From Spirochaetia bacterium (GTDB lineage: Bacteria; Spirochaetota; Spirochaetia; Treponematales; Treponemataceae), in contig JALEPQ010000175.1 in NCBI GenBank assembly GCA_022768685.1, positions 1-37,772 of the forward strand: DNA of 37,772 nucleotides, given 5' to 3'. Made by a program: the position numbers and the translations under genes. The first letter of the stretch is position 1, and the number at the start of each line of letters is the position of its first letter. Shown piece by piece: positions 18,177-27,603 of the stretch. The notes under the pieces were generated by a model. The model was not told the DNA's origin. It did no database searches and saw nothing but the letters and a program-made list of their open reading frames with translations.

Positions 18177-19709
18177 CTATCTAGCATATTCTACAATTCT
18201 AGTTTCACGAATCATTGTTAATCTGATTCTTCCTGGATAACGTAAATCTGATTCAATCTGCTTAGCAATACTTCTTGCTAATTCTCTTACATCTCCATCA
18301 GGAATTTTTTCATTGTTTACTAAGATTCGTAATTCACGACCAGCCTGAATAGCATAAGCCTTCTCTACACCAGGGAATGCTTCTGCAATAGCTTCAAGAT
18401 TTTCCAGACGTTTTACATAATTATCCATTGTTTCACGTCTTGCTCCTGGACGAGCTGCAGAAATTGCATCTGCAATCTGTACAATCACAGCTTCTACAGT
18501 TTCTGTTGGAACATCATTATGGTGAGCAGCAATAGCATTTACCACTCTTGCATCTTCCCCCATTTTGCGAGCCATTTCAGCACCAACTTCTGCGTGGTTC
18601 TGGTCACTATCGTTTTCTGCACCTTTACCAATATCATGTAAGATTGCAGCACGTTTTGCTAATTCTCTGTCAGCACCAATTTCAGCAGCAAGCATAGAAG
18701 CTGCTAATGCAACTTCTTTTGAATGTGTTAAAACGTTCTGACCATAACTTGTTCTGAAGTAAAGTCTACCAAGAGCTCTTACACCATCTGTATTCATGTT
18801 ATGAATACCAAGATCAAATAAAGCCTTTTCACCTTCTTCATAAATCTTGTTTTGAATTTCGTGTGTAACTTTCTGAACAACTTCTTCAATTCTTGCAGGA
18901 TGAATACGTCCATCTGAAATAAGTCGTTCCAAAGACTGTTTTGCAATTTCCTTACGAACAGGATCAAAACAAGAAATTACAACTGCTTCAGGTGTATCAT
19001 CAATAATAATATCTACACCAGTAAGTGTCTCCAATGCACGAATATTACGACCTTCACGACCAATAATACGACCCTTCATTTCATCGCTTGGTAAAGAAAC
19101 AGTTGTAACTGTAATATCACTAGTTGTTTCTGGTGCAATACGCTGAATTGTTGTAATAAGCACTTCTTTAGCTTTTTTTTCAGCTGTTAACTGTGCTTCC
19201 TGCTCGATTTTATTAATCAAAGCCTGTGCATCATGTTTTGCTTCATTTTCAAGATTTTTAATGATAAGATCTTTAGCTTCCTGAGCAGATAAACCAGAAA
19301 TATGTTCAAGTTCTGTTCTATAAAGCTCTTCCTGTTTTGTAAGAGCTTCTTCTCTTTTTGCTAATGCCGCTTTACTGTCGGCAAGTTCTTTTTCACTTTT
19401 TTCAAAATCTGCTGCACGCTGTTCTAGCAATTCTTCTTTTTTAGTAACTTTTGCTTCAAAGCGTTGAATTTCAGCACGTCTCTCTCTATTCTCTCTTTCC
19501 TGCTGATTTCTTTCCCGAATGAGCTCATCTTTTGCATTTAACAAAATTTCTTTTTTTTGTGCTTCAGCTTCACGAATTGCATCCTGTTTTACACGTTCTG
19601 CTTTCTGTTCTGACGCTGTTAACTGAAATCTGGCATAAATCCAGCGAATAATCCATCCAAGAACAATTCCAACAACAGGAAGAAGAATATACAATATAAT
19701 ATTAAGCAT
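18177..19709 (-). CDS. rny: Ribonuclease Y
   Basis: 510 aa; N-terminal TM, coiled coil, KH (GRIIGREGRNIRALETLTGVDIIIDDTP), HD (AAILHDIGKG). Confidence 0.97.
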   Translation of the reverse strand: MLNIILYILLPVVGIVLGWIIRWIYARFQLTASEQKAERVKQDAIREAEAQKKEILLNAKDELIRERNQQERENRERRAEIQRFEAKVTKKEELLEQRAADFEKSEKELADSKAALAKREEALTKQEELYRTELEHISGLSAQEAKDLIIKNLENEAKHDAQALINKIEQEAQLTAEKKAKEVLITTIQRIAPETTSDITVTTVSLPSDEMKGRIIGREGRNIRALETLTGVDIIIDDTPEAVVISCFDPVRKEIAKQSLERLISDGRIHPARIEEVVQKVTHEIQNKIYEEGEKALFDLGIHNMNTDGVRALGRLYFRTSYGQNVLTHSKEVALAASMLAAEIGADRELAKRAAILHDIGKGAENDSDQNHAEVGAEMARKMGEDARVVNAIAAHHNDVPTETVEAVIVQIADAISAARPGARRETMDNYVKRLENLEAIAEAFPGVEKAYAIQAGRELRILVNNEKIPDGDVRELARSIAKQIESDLRYPGRIRLTMIRETRIVEYAR

Positions 19710-19791
19710 ATTTTCACTCCCATTTTAAAATATTAGAAAGGTTCCCTTAAATAATAACGTATGTATATGTATTTTGTCAAATTAGAGTTCA

Positions 19792-19903
19792 CAGGGCAAA
19801 CGCATTATAAACAAAAATCCGATTTTTTGGCTCCCAGTCACGGTTGCGTGATTCAAAACCGCGCAATAATGCGCTACACGCTTTTTGTGGTATAGAAACT
19901 ATT
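19792..19903 (+). repeat. Family C repeat, copy C1 (3' half missing)
   Basis: 112 bp matching 37425-37536 with 2 mismatches counted by eye; the 3' stem arm present in C2 and C3 is absent. Confidence 0.9.
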
Positions 19904-19912
19904 CTGGCTTTT

Positions 19913-20076
19913 CTCAGGTTTGTAAAGCTAAAAAATGCTCTCGCATTTTTTTTAACGCTTTGCTATTTATCACAAGCCAGCACAGCTGGCTTCTCTCAGG
20001 TTTGTAAAGCTAAAAAATGCTCTCGCATTTTTTTTAACGCTTTGCTATTTATCACAAGCCAGCACAGCTGGCTTCT
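19913..20076. repeat. Two tandem copies of an 82-bp unit containing a terminator-like hairpin
   Basis: ctcaggtttgtaaagctaaaaaatgctctcgcattttttttaacgctttgctatttatcacaagccagcacagctggcttct at 19913-19994 and 19995-20076. Confidence 0.95.
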
Positions 20077-20077
20077 C

Positions 20078-20896
20078 TCACATGCTGAAATCTTTTCCTA
20101 AATAGATTTCTCTTGCTACCTGGCTGTTTAGGATTTCTTCTTTTGAACCCTGAATCATAATTGTCCCCTGATTTACAATTATGGCGCGGTCTGTAATTTC
20201 CAGGGTATCTCTTACGTTATGATCTGTAATCAAAATACCAATTCCACGTTTGGAAAGAAGACGAATCATACTTTTTATATCCGCAACAGCAATAGGGTCA
20301 ATTCCAGCAAAGGGTTCATCCAGCAGAAGAAATTTTGGTTCCATTGCTAATGATCTTGCTATTTCTGTACGTCTGCGTTCACCACCAGAAAGTGTATATG
20401 CCTTCTGTTTTCTGATTCTGCCAATAGAAAATTCTTCAATTAAATCTTCAAGCCGCTGTTTTTTCTCATGATATGAAAGATCCTTTCTTGTTTCCAGAAT
20501 TGACCAGATATTTTCTTCAACTGTAAATTTTCTGAAAACAGACGGTTCCTGTGGAAGATATGCAATTCCTAATCGGGCTCTTTTATACATAGGAAGTTTA
20601 GTAATACACTGTTCATCAAGAAATACATCACCTTGTGTTGGCTTATAAAAACCTACAACCATATAAAATGTAGTGGTTTTTCCAGCTCCATTTGGCCCCA
20701 ACAGACCAAGCACTTCTCCCACTTGCATTGAAAATTCAACACCACGTACTACTTTTTTATGGCCAAACTGTTTATAAAGGCTGGAAACCCTGAGAATATG
20801 ATTATCAGGTGTTATGATTTTATTTTGTTCTGTTCCTGATTCTGAGGTAACTACCGTTGTTTCTTCAATAATTTCATCACTCATTGCTATTCTCAC
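20078..20896 (-). CDS. lptB: LPS-export-type ABC transporter ATP-binding protein
   Basis: 272 aa; LLGPNGAGKTTTFYMVVGFYKPTQGDVFLD, YLPQEPSVFRKFTVEENI, LSGGERRRTEIARSLA, LLDEPFAGIDPIAVADIK. Start may be MSDEII (20884). Confidence 0.92.
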   Translation of the reverse strand: MRIAMSDEIIEETTVVTSESGTEQNKIITPDNHILRVSSLYKQFGHKKVVRGVEFSMQVGEVLGLLGPNGAGKTTTFYMVVGFYKPTQGDVFLDEQCITKLPMYKRARLGIAYLPQEPSVFRKFTVEENIWSILETRKDLSYHEKKQRLEDLIEEFSIGRIRKQKAYTLSGGERRRTEIARSLAMEPKFLLLDEPFAGIDPIAVADIKSMIRLLSKRGIGILITDHNVRDTLEITDRAIIVNQGTIMIQGSKEEILNSQVAREIYLGKDFSM

Positions 20897-21566
20897 TTTT
20901 TTCTTCAGATTCTTTTACTTCTTCTTTGTTCTCTAATTCTTTTTCCTGATTATCTTTTGTATCTTTTACAGAACCTCTGACATTTCCACCTAAAGTAATA
21001 TCCTGAGTTTCCATATTTAAGGTAATATATTGAGCTCTGAAAGTATCATCACCTTTTTTTACCTGTGCATTACCTGAAAGTTCCAGAAGCTGCTGTGCTT
21101 TATGATAAACTGCAAAAGCCCCGGAACAAATATTATCTTCCTGTGTAAGATTAATCTGAATTTGAAGTGTTGCAACATCCAGTTCCTGATTATATTCAAT
21201 AATCTGAGCTTTAGCATTAACATCATTATCTTTATCTACAAGAGAGACATTTCCTTCCAGACGGGCAATTTTTGTAACCCGGTCAAATTTTAAGGTATTA
21301 CAATTAAAGTCCATGTGGCTTTCCTGATTAATACCCTGAACATTTCCTAAGGCAGTTATGTATCTGTATTCTTCACCAGAAAGCTCAATTGTATCAGCCT
21401 TAATTTCCATAGAGTCAGTTTTTATAAATGCATTTCCAGCTAAACTTGTTGTCCCAGATTCTCCGCCAGTTTTTCCACTCATGGAATCAGCTGAAAATTC
21501 AATTTTTTCTGCAAAAGAAAGTGAAGAAAGAGAAATTAACACCAGGAACAAAAATACTTTTTTCAT
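20877..21566 (-). CDS. LptA/OstA-like periplasmic protein
   Basis: 229 aa, signal peptide; repeated beta strands (SADSMSG, LSGEEYRYITALGNVQG, ARLEGNVSLVD, LELSGNAQVKKGDDTFRAQYITL); directly upstream of lptB. Confidence 0.8.
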   Translation of the reverse strand: MKKVFLFLVLISLSSLSFAEKIEFSADSMSGKTGGESGTTSLAGNAFIKTDSMEIKADTIELSGEEYRYITALGNVQGINQESHMDFNCNTLKFDRVTKIARLEGNVSLVDKDNDVNAKAQIIEYNQELDVATLQIQINLTQEDNICSGAFAVYHKAQQLLELSGNAQVKKGDDTFRAQYITLNMETQDITLGGNVRGSVKDTKDNQEKELENKEEVKESEEKSENSNE

Positions 21567-22096
21567 TTAGTTTCAATATCCCCTGTAACAGTACCAGAAA
21601 ATGTAAATCTTTTTGTAATTCCACTGGCAGAAAATCCACTTCCAAAAATTATTGTCCCGTCTTTTTCTATACGGACAACATCCGATTTACTGCCGGTCAA
21701 CTGTTCAGTTTTTTCATTATATTTTAATGCATCAGCATAAAATTTTGTATCATCATCATGATTTACAACTTCAATATTATCGTAAAGTTCATATAATTTT
21801 TTTTCTGTATCTGAAAAAAGTAAACCACATTTTCCTTCAGAAGTTACTTCATCATTATCATTTAATATCTTGAAGTTCATGTTTTTTGCGTAAGTTTCAG
21901 AAGTTCCTTTATATTGCTCAAGACGTTCGGCTTCCATCTGCATAGAAGAATTTCCGTTTTTATATTGTGTCATATTTACATTAGAAAGAATAAATTCAGG
22001 AACAAATCCATCTGCTTCAACTGCAGTATCATATTTTAGAGAACAGGATGTAAATACAACTAAAATCAGAGTGACTATAAAAAAATAATTCTTCAT
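21563..22096 (-). CDS. LptC-like lipoprotein
   Basis: 177 aa; MKNYFFIVTLILVVFTSC lipobox; operonic with LptA/LptB-like genes. Confidence 0.7.
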   Translation of the reverse strand: MKNYFFIVTLILVVFTSCSLKYDTAVEADGFVPEFILSNVNMTQYKNGNSSMQMEAERLEQYKGTSETYAKNMNFKILNDNDEVTSEGKCGLLFSDTEKKLYELYDNIEVVNHDDDTKFYADALKYNEKTEQLTGSKSDVVRIEKDGTIIFGSGFSASGITKRFTFSGTVTGDIETK

Positions 22097-22097
22097 A

Positions 22098-22778
22098 TTA
22101 AAATTCTGGAACTTCCTTTAATTTACTATATTTATCATCATAACTATGAGAATTTGGACGAATTCCTAAAATCCGTTCATTTTCTGCAGTCAGTTGAAAC
22201 TTTATCATTTCTTTAAAAACATTCATAAGTGGTTCAGGATCAAGCCGACTATCAACCATTTTAACAGATTGAAGCTCTTTTATTAAATAGTAACATGATT
22301 CAATTGTAGAGATGTATTCCGGTTTAGGTTCATGTTTAAACGTAAAAATTGACCGATAATCTCCATAAAAAGAAAAACGTGGCAATTCCAGTAAAAAAGG
22401 ATTATGTTCTATCATTTTTTTTGCACAGAACCATGTTGCATCAAGAATCAAAACAAGAAGAGTTTTACTACCAACAGTTTCCTTAAAGCCTTCTTTTTTT
22501 GCATTCCAGGCTTCTTCTCCCGGGTACATCATAACAGGGTAATATTTTGAATCTGATAATAATTGCTGCAATCTGACATTTTTTTCAAAATTCAAGCCTA
22601 CAATTATTTCAGAATCTTTTAATGAAATATGAGATAAATTTCCTGTTCCTGTTCTCTGACGTTTTGCCTCTTTAGGATGCATCAAAAATACAAACTTTAC
22701 GCCTGTATCAAGTTCTTTTGTATATTTACAAAGACAACTGTTCGTAGGTTTGAAACATTTAAAACAACGGTCACTCAT
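22098..22778 (-). CDS. DTW-domain protein (tRNA-uridine aminocarboxypropyltransferase family)
   Basis: Zn-finger-like CFKCFKPTNSCLC, HPKEAKRQRTGT, LDATW motif. Confidence 0.88.
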   Translation of the reverse strand: MSDRCFKCFKPTNSCLCKYTKELDTGVKFVFLMHPKEAKRQRTGTGNLSHISLKDSEIIVGLNFEKNVRLQQLLSDSKYYPVMMYPGEEAWNAKKEGFKETVGSKTLLVLILDATWFCAKKMIEHNPFLLELPRFSFYGDYRSIFTFKHEPKPEYISTIESCYYLIKELQSVKMVDSRLDPEPLMNVFKEMIKFQLTAENERILGIRPNSHSYDDKYSKLKEVPEF

Positions 22779-22790
22779 TTTTTTTCCTTT

Positions 22791-24470
22791 TTATTCTGTA
22801 TATGGCAGAACACCTTTAGGTTCATAATCTCCAGCAAGGGCACTTACCATTGCTTTAAGTGAATATTCACAGCGCCAGCTGTATCCAAGCAAAATTGAAT
22901 CTACCCAGTTCATGTTTTCTACAATTATTGGAGACATTGTAGAAAGAATGATTACCTTTTTATTTGTATTTTTAAATATTTCAGCTATTCGCTTATGATT
23001 TTCGTTTGAAACACACAAAACTATTGTATCATAACCAGCTGCTGTTTTTGGCAGATTATCAATTACCCATTGAGTTTCATTTGGTCCTATATCGTAATTG
23101 AATCTGAATTCTCCTGCTTCAGGATAATGGGCTTTACCAGTCTCAAAAAAACCTGGAAGTGAACCTGCCAGCAGTATTCTTCCACCATTTGACTTAGTTA
23201 ATGGGAAAGTGCCTTTTTTGGTTGCGGTTACTGAACGACAGGCCTGCTCTATAAAGAATTTTTCTCCATCTTTATCTGGAACAAAATTATCAATCTGATT
23301 TGCATCTGGATACAAAGGTGCTATAGGATTTCCGCTTTTATAATAATCAAGTTTTACCTTAATTACTCTGTATGCAGCGTCTTTTACTTTTTTCCGAAAT
23401 TCAGGATCAGTTGACATTAAATCAAGATTTTTAGTCCATAAACTTTCATTTAATAAAGCCGTAGTTGAAGATAAAATAATATCATTTCCTGCCTCAACAG
23501 CCATTCTGAAAGCATTTGAAAGGGAACCTGCATAACTTGTAGCTCCCACCATTGTCATATCATCTGTAATTATAAGTCCCTTATAACCAAGCTGATTTCT
23601 TAGTAAATCTGTTAAAAAATATCTTGAAAGAGAAGCCGGACATCCGCTTGGTTCTATCTGAGGAAAACTTAAATGCCCTGACATTACGGCAGGTACATTC
23701 TCTTTAATAAGATATTCGTATGGAATCAGCTCTCTGTTTTTTAATGTTTCAAGATCAATGTTTATAACAGGAAGACGACCATGACTGTCAATACTTGTAT
23801 CTCCGTGTCCAGGAAAATGCTTTACTGTAGGAATTACACCGGCTGCCAGACTTCCTGATACAAATGCACTTCCAAGTATTCCCGCCTTTTCAGGATCATC
23901 ACCAAAGGAGCGGGTACCAATAATCGTAGAATTGTGATCTGTAAAAAGATCTACAGTTGGCGCAAAGTTCATGTTAATTCCAAGAGCTTTTATTTCCATA
24001 CTGATATAGTACGCACTGTACCATGAATCAATTGGATAACCGGAAGCCCCAATCGCCATATTGCCAGGAGTTATAGAAGTATCTCCTTTTACATGTCTAA
24101 TCCAACCACCTTCCTGATCAGTTGCAACAAAGAGAGGAATCTTAAAACGTGTTGAGTATGCAGATTTTTGAACTGAAGAAATTGATTTTGCAACCTGATA
24201 AATGTTATCTGTATTCCATCCAAAAACTTTTACACTGCCTAATCCTCTGTTTACCCATTGAACTAAAAGTTCACTTGGCTCTGCTCCAGCCCACCCAAAC
24301 ATCAGTATTTGGGAAAATAATTCTGCATCTGTCATCTGTTCTGTTATTTCATAAGCCAGCTGATCATTAGGAAGATCAGACCAGAAATCAAGTCCGTTTA
24401 CATTAAAGGCAGCAAAAATAAAAATAAAAGCTGCAAAACTTTTTTTCATATTATAAAAATTATTTTTCAT
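22791..24470 (-). CDS. nagZ: Secreted glycoside hydrolase family 3 beta-N-acetylhexosaminidase
   Basis: 559 aa; signal peptide; VKHFPGHGDTSIDSHGRLP signature; FKIPLFVATDQEGGWIRHV. Confidence 0.9.
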   Translation of the reverse strand: MKNNFYNMKKSFAAFIFIFAAFNVNGLDFWSDLPNDQLAYEITEQMTDAELFSQILMFGWAGAEPSELLVQWVNRGLGSVKVFGWNTDNIYQVAKSISSVQKSAYSTRFKIPLFVATDQEGGWIRHVKGDTSITPGNMAIGASGYPIDSWYSAYYISMEIKALGINMNFAPTVDLFTDHNSTIIGTRSFGDDPEKAGILGSAFVSGSLAAGVIPTVKHFPGHGDTSIDSHGRLPVINIDLETLKNRELIPYEYLIKENVPAVMSGHLSFPQIEPSGCPASLSRYFLTDLLRNQLGYKGLIITDDMTMVGATSYAGSLSNAFRMAVEAGNDIILSSTTALLNESLWTKNLDLMSTDPEFRKKVKDAAYRVIKVKLDYYKSGNPIAPLYPDANQIDNFVPDKDGEKFFIEQACRSVTATKKGTFPLTKSNGGRILLAGSLPGFFETGKAHYPEAGEFRFNYDIGPNETQWVIDNLPKTAAGYDTIVLCVSNENHKRIAEIFKNTNKKVIILSTMSPIIVENMNWVDSILLGYSWRCEYSLKAMVSALAGDYEPKGVLPYTE

Positions 24471-25374
24471 TTTTTAATTCCACAACTTTGTGAGCCGCAA
24501 CAGCACCATCAGAAACAGCTGTTACAACCTGTCTGAAAGATTTTGAACGAACATCACCTATTACAAATAAACCTGGTATTGCAGTCTGCATTTCTTCATC
24601 GGTAAGAAGATATCCTGAATCATCTTTAGGAAGCATTTCAACCAGATCTGTCTGAGGTACCATTCCTGTAAAAATAAAAACACCATCACAAATTAATTCT
24701 GTTTCTTCTTCAGTGATTACATTCTTTAAAGTTACTGATTCTACTTTTGAAGTTCCATTTATTGATTTTACAACACTGTTATAAACAGGCTCAATTCCTT
24801 TTGACAGCATCTTATCAACTACAGCTTTTTGAGCCCTGAATTTATCTCTTCTATGAACTATTTTTACATTTGAGGAGATTGTTGACAGGTAGATTGCTTC
24901 TGAACAGGCAGAATCACCACCGCCAATTACTACTATTCTTTTATCCGCAAAAAATGGACCATCACAGGTAGCACAATAAGAAACTCCTTTTCCTATTAAT
25001 TCAGATTCTCCAGGAACATTAAGTTTACTATGGACAGCTCCTGTAGCAATACATAAATAAGGAGATTCATATACATTTTTTTCTGCAGTTACTCTAAATG
25101 TATCACCAGATTTATCAATGGAAGAAACTATTGCAACTTTTACTTCTGCTCCAAATTCTTCTGCCTGGTTATGCATAGTTTCCATAAAATCATATCCATT
25201 TGCTGCAGGATAAACTCCAGGATAATTTTCCAGCTCTGTAATTTGAGTTACCTGTCCGCCTACAAGACCAGATTCCAGCACCAGAGTTTTTAATCCACCT
25301 CTGGCAGCATACTGAGCTGATGCTAAACCCGCAGGTCCGGCACCAATAATTATATAATCATACTTTTCAGCCAT
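24460..25374 (-). CDS. trxB: Thioredoxin reductase
   Basis: 304 aa; YIIIGAGPAGLASAQYAARGG, YCATCDGPFF, VVIGGGDSACSEA. Confidence 0.95.
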   Translation of the reverse strand: MAEKYDYIIIGAGPAGLASAQYAARGGLKTLVLESGLVGGQVTQITELENYPGVYPAANGYDFMETMHNQAEEFGAEVKVAIVSSIDKSGDTFRVTAEKNVYESPYLCIATGAVHSKLNVPGESELIGKGVSYCATCDGPFFADKRIVVIGGGDSACSEAIYLSTISSNVKIVHRRDKFRAQKAVVDKMLSKGIEPVYNSVVKSINGTSKVESVTLKNVITEEETELICDGVFIFTGMVPQTDLVEMLPKDDSGYLLTDEEMQTAIPGLFVIGDVRSKSFRQVVTAVSDGAVAAHKVVELKNEK

Positions 25375-25376
25375 TC

Positions 25377-27593
25377 TCAGTCTCCTACCCTTGTAAGCTT
25401 GTTACGCTGATATTTAGGAAGAAATTTTTTAGTCAGTCCATTAAAAGCAACTTCAATAATTACTTCTCCATCAGAAATATAACTTTTTCGGACTTCACCA
25501 TTTCCATAATCATCATGGTAAACTACAGTTCCTTTTTTCCATTCATGCAACAGTTCCTGAAGTTCATCATCCTCTTCTTCACTAAAAACAGACTGACTGT
25601 TCATAAAATTAAATGGAACCTGACCAATTACTTTAAAGGCATCTCTGGCTTCTTTTAAGAAACCACTTGGCCGCATTGTCTGAATTGTTCCAAAGACAAC
25701 TCTGGCATTTGAAGAAGTTACATAAAGTTCATTTCTTGCACGTGTAATGCCAACATAAAAAAGACGACGTTCTTCTTCCAGATCTGCTCCAATTTTGTCT
25801 GTTCTTGGAAATACACCTTCTTCAAGACCTGTAATGATTACTTTATTATATTCAAGACCTTTTGTATTATGCAGTGTAATTAAAGTTACAGCATCTGTAT
25901 CATTTTCATCAGATGCCAGTTCAAGAGAGCGGTCAAGATTTATATCAGAAAGAAATTTTTCAAGACCTTCTTCTGAATAAGAATATTCTGCAGCACTGTT
26001 TACAAGTTCCTGCAGATATTCAGTTTTATTAGTATCATCTTTTTCATCTTTTACTTCATAGTGATTTGTAAGTCCAGATTCATCAATTATGTATTTTACA
26101 AAATCCGAAAGCTTTTTATTTTCATCTATTCCAGTAAACTTTAAAGAAAATAATTTACTTACCTGCTCAATTCCTTCTTTTGCTTTTTTCCCAAGTCCTT
26201 CACTTAAATTTCTGGCAGTTTCAAGAAAATCATCAAAAACTACAGTCTGACCTTCATCAGTTTCTACAACTGAAGAAGCTGCATTAATGATTAAATCCTG
26301 CTTTTTATCTGAAATTCCACGGGCTGGTTTGTTTATAATTCTTCTGAAGGCAACTTCATCACGATGATTTGAATACAGCGAAAGATATGAAATTGCATCT
26401 TTTACTTCTTCACGTTGATAAAACTTCAGGGAACCTACAACCCGGTAAGGAATATTCTGATGCAAAAATTCCTTTTCAAAATTCAAAGACTGGGCATTTG
26501 TTCTATAAAGAATTGCCCAATCTGAATATTTTCCTGCAGCAGAAATAGATTTCTGAATCAAACTGGCACAGAATTTAGTCTCATCTCTGTAATCTCCTGG
26601 GAAAGCCAACACAGGCTGTTTTCCATCGCCACGTTCTGCAATTAGAGTTTTACCAAGTCTGCTCATATTATTTTTTACAACAAGATCTGCTGCATGGAGA
26701 ATTTTTGCAGTTGAACGGTAATTTGTTTCCAGACGAATAATCTGAGTGCCTGGAAATTTATCCGGAAATGAAAGAATATTCTGAACTTCAGCTCCACGGA
26801 AATGATAAATAGACTGATCATCATCACCTACCACACATACGTAATTTCCGCTGTTTTCATTTACTCCAGAAAGAGTCTGTAAAAGCCTATATTGGGCAAT
26901 ATTTGAGTCCTGATATTCATCAACCATAATAATTTCAAAACGATTACGGATATAATTCTTAATTGCCTGATTTTCTTCCATTATTTTTGCAGGAAGCATA
27001 ATCAAATCTCCAAAGTCAGCATTTCCAGTGGCCTGCAGTCTGTTTTGATACTTTTTATAAACAGTGTTTAAATCAAAATCTACATCACGACTTCTACTTT
27101 CTGTAATAAAAGATAAATCATCTTCAGGGAATAAAAAATAATCTTTAGCCAAAGAGATTTCACGGGCAGCAACAGTCAAAGACTTCTTATCCAGTTCAGG
27201 GGCAGCTTCTTTTAATAGATTTACAGCATCATCGTCATCGTACACAGTAAAAGAAGACGCTAATCCAGCTTCAGCAGAATATCTGCGTAAAAACCATGAA
27301 CCAAATGAGTGAAATGTTCTGATCTGTGATTTTTCTGCTTCAGGTTCAATTCTTATTGCACGTTCCTTCATTTCATTAGCAGCTTTCTTTGTAAAAGTTA
27401 CTGAAAGAATGGAAAGAGGATTTACGTTTTTTTGATTTATCAAATAGGCAATTTTTGTAGTAATTACTCTGGTTTTTCCAGAACCTGCACCAGCCAGAAT
27501 TAATAATGGAGACCCCACATGCTCAACTGCCTGACGCTGTTCATCATTTAAAACAGATAAATATTGTTCAAAATCAGACAATTTGTCCTCCAA
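25377..27593 (-). CDS. UvrD/PcrA-type superfamily I DNA helicase
   Basis: 738 aa; LNDEQRQAVEH, LAGAGSGKTRVI, VDEYQDSN, VGDDDQSIYHFRGA, LETNYRST. Confidence 0.93.
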   Translation of the reverse strand: MEDKLSDFEQYLSVLNDEQRQAVEHVGSPLLILAGAGSGKTRVITTKIAYLINQKNVNPLSILSVTFTKKAANEMKERAIRIEPEAEKSQIRTFHSFGSWFLRRYSAEAGLASSFTVYDDDDAVNLLKEAAPELDKKSLTVAAREISLAKDYFLFPEDDLSFITESRSRDVDFDLNTVYKKYQNRLQATGNADFGDLIMLPAKIMEENQAIKNYIRNRFEIIMVDEYQDSNIAQYRLLQTLSGVNENSGNYVCVVGDDDQSIYHFRGAEVQNILSFPDKFPGTQIIRLETNYRSTAKILHAADLVVKNNMSRLGKTLIAERGDGKQPVLAFPGDYRDETKFCASLIQKSISAAGKYSDWAILYRTNAQSLNFEKEFLHQNIPYRVVGSLKFYQREEVKDAISYLSLYSNHRDEVAFRRIINKPARGISDKKQDLIINAASSVVETDEGQTVVFDDFLETARNLSEGLGKKAKEGIEQVSKLFSLKFTGIDENKKLSDFVKYIIDESGLTNHYEVKDEKDDTNKTEYLQELVNSAAEYSYSEEGLEKFLSDINLDRSLELASDENDTDAVTLITLHNTKGLEYNKVIITGLEEGVFPRTDKIGADLEEERRLFYVGITRARNELYVTSSNARVVFGTIQTMRPSGFLKEARDAFKVIGQVPFNFMNSQSVFSEEEDDELQELLHEWKKGTVVYHDDYGNGEVRKSYISDGEVIIEVAFNGLTKKFLPKYQRNKLTRVGD

Positions 27594-27603
27594 ATTTTAT
27601 AAT

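Noticed and set aside
19844-20101. ORF 19844..20101 (+), and the similar 37477..37662 (+), both starting MRDSKPRNNALHAFCGIETI
   Set aside because: The shared peptide is only the translated C element; downstream they read through unrelated tandem repeats or flank. Not a real protein family.
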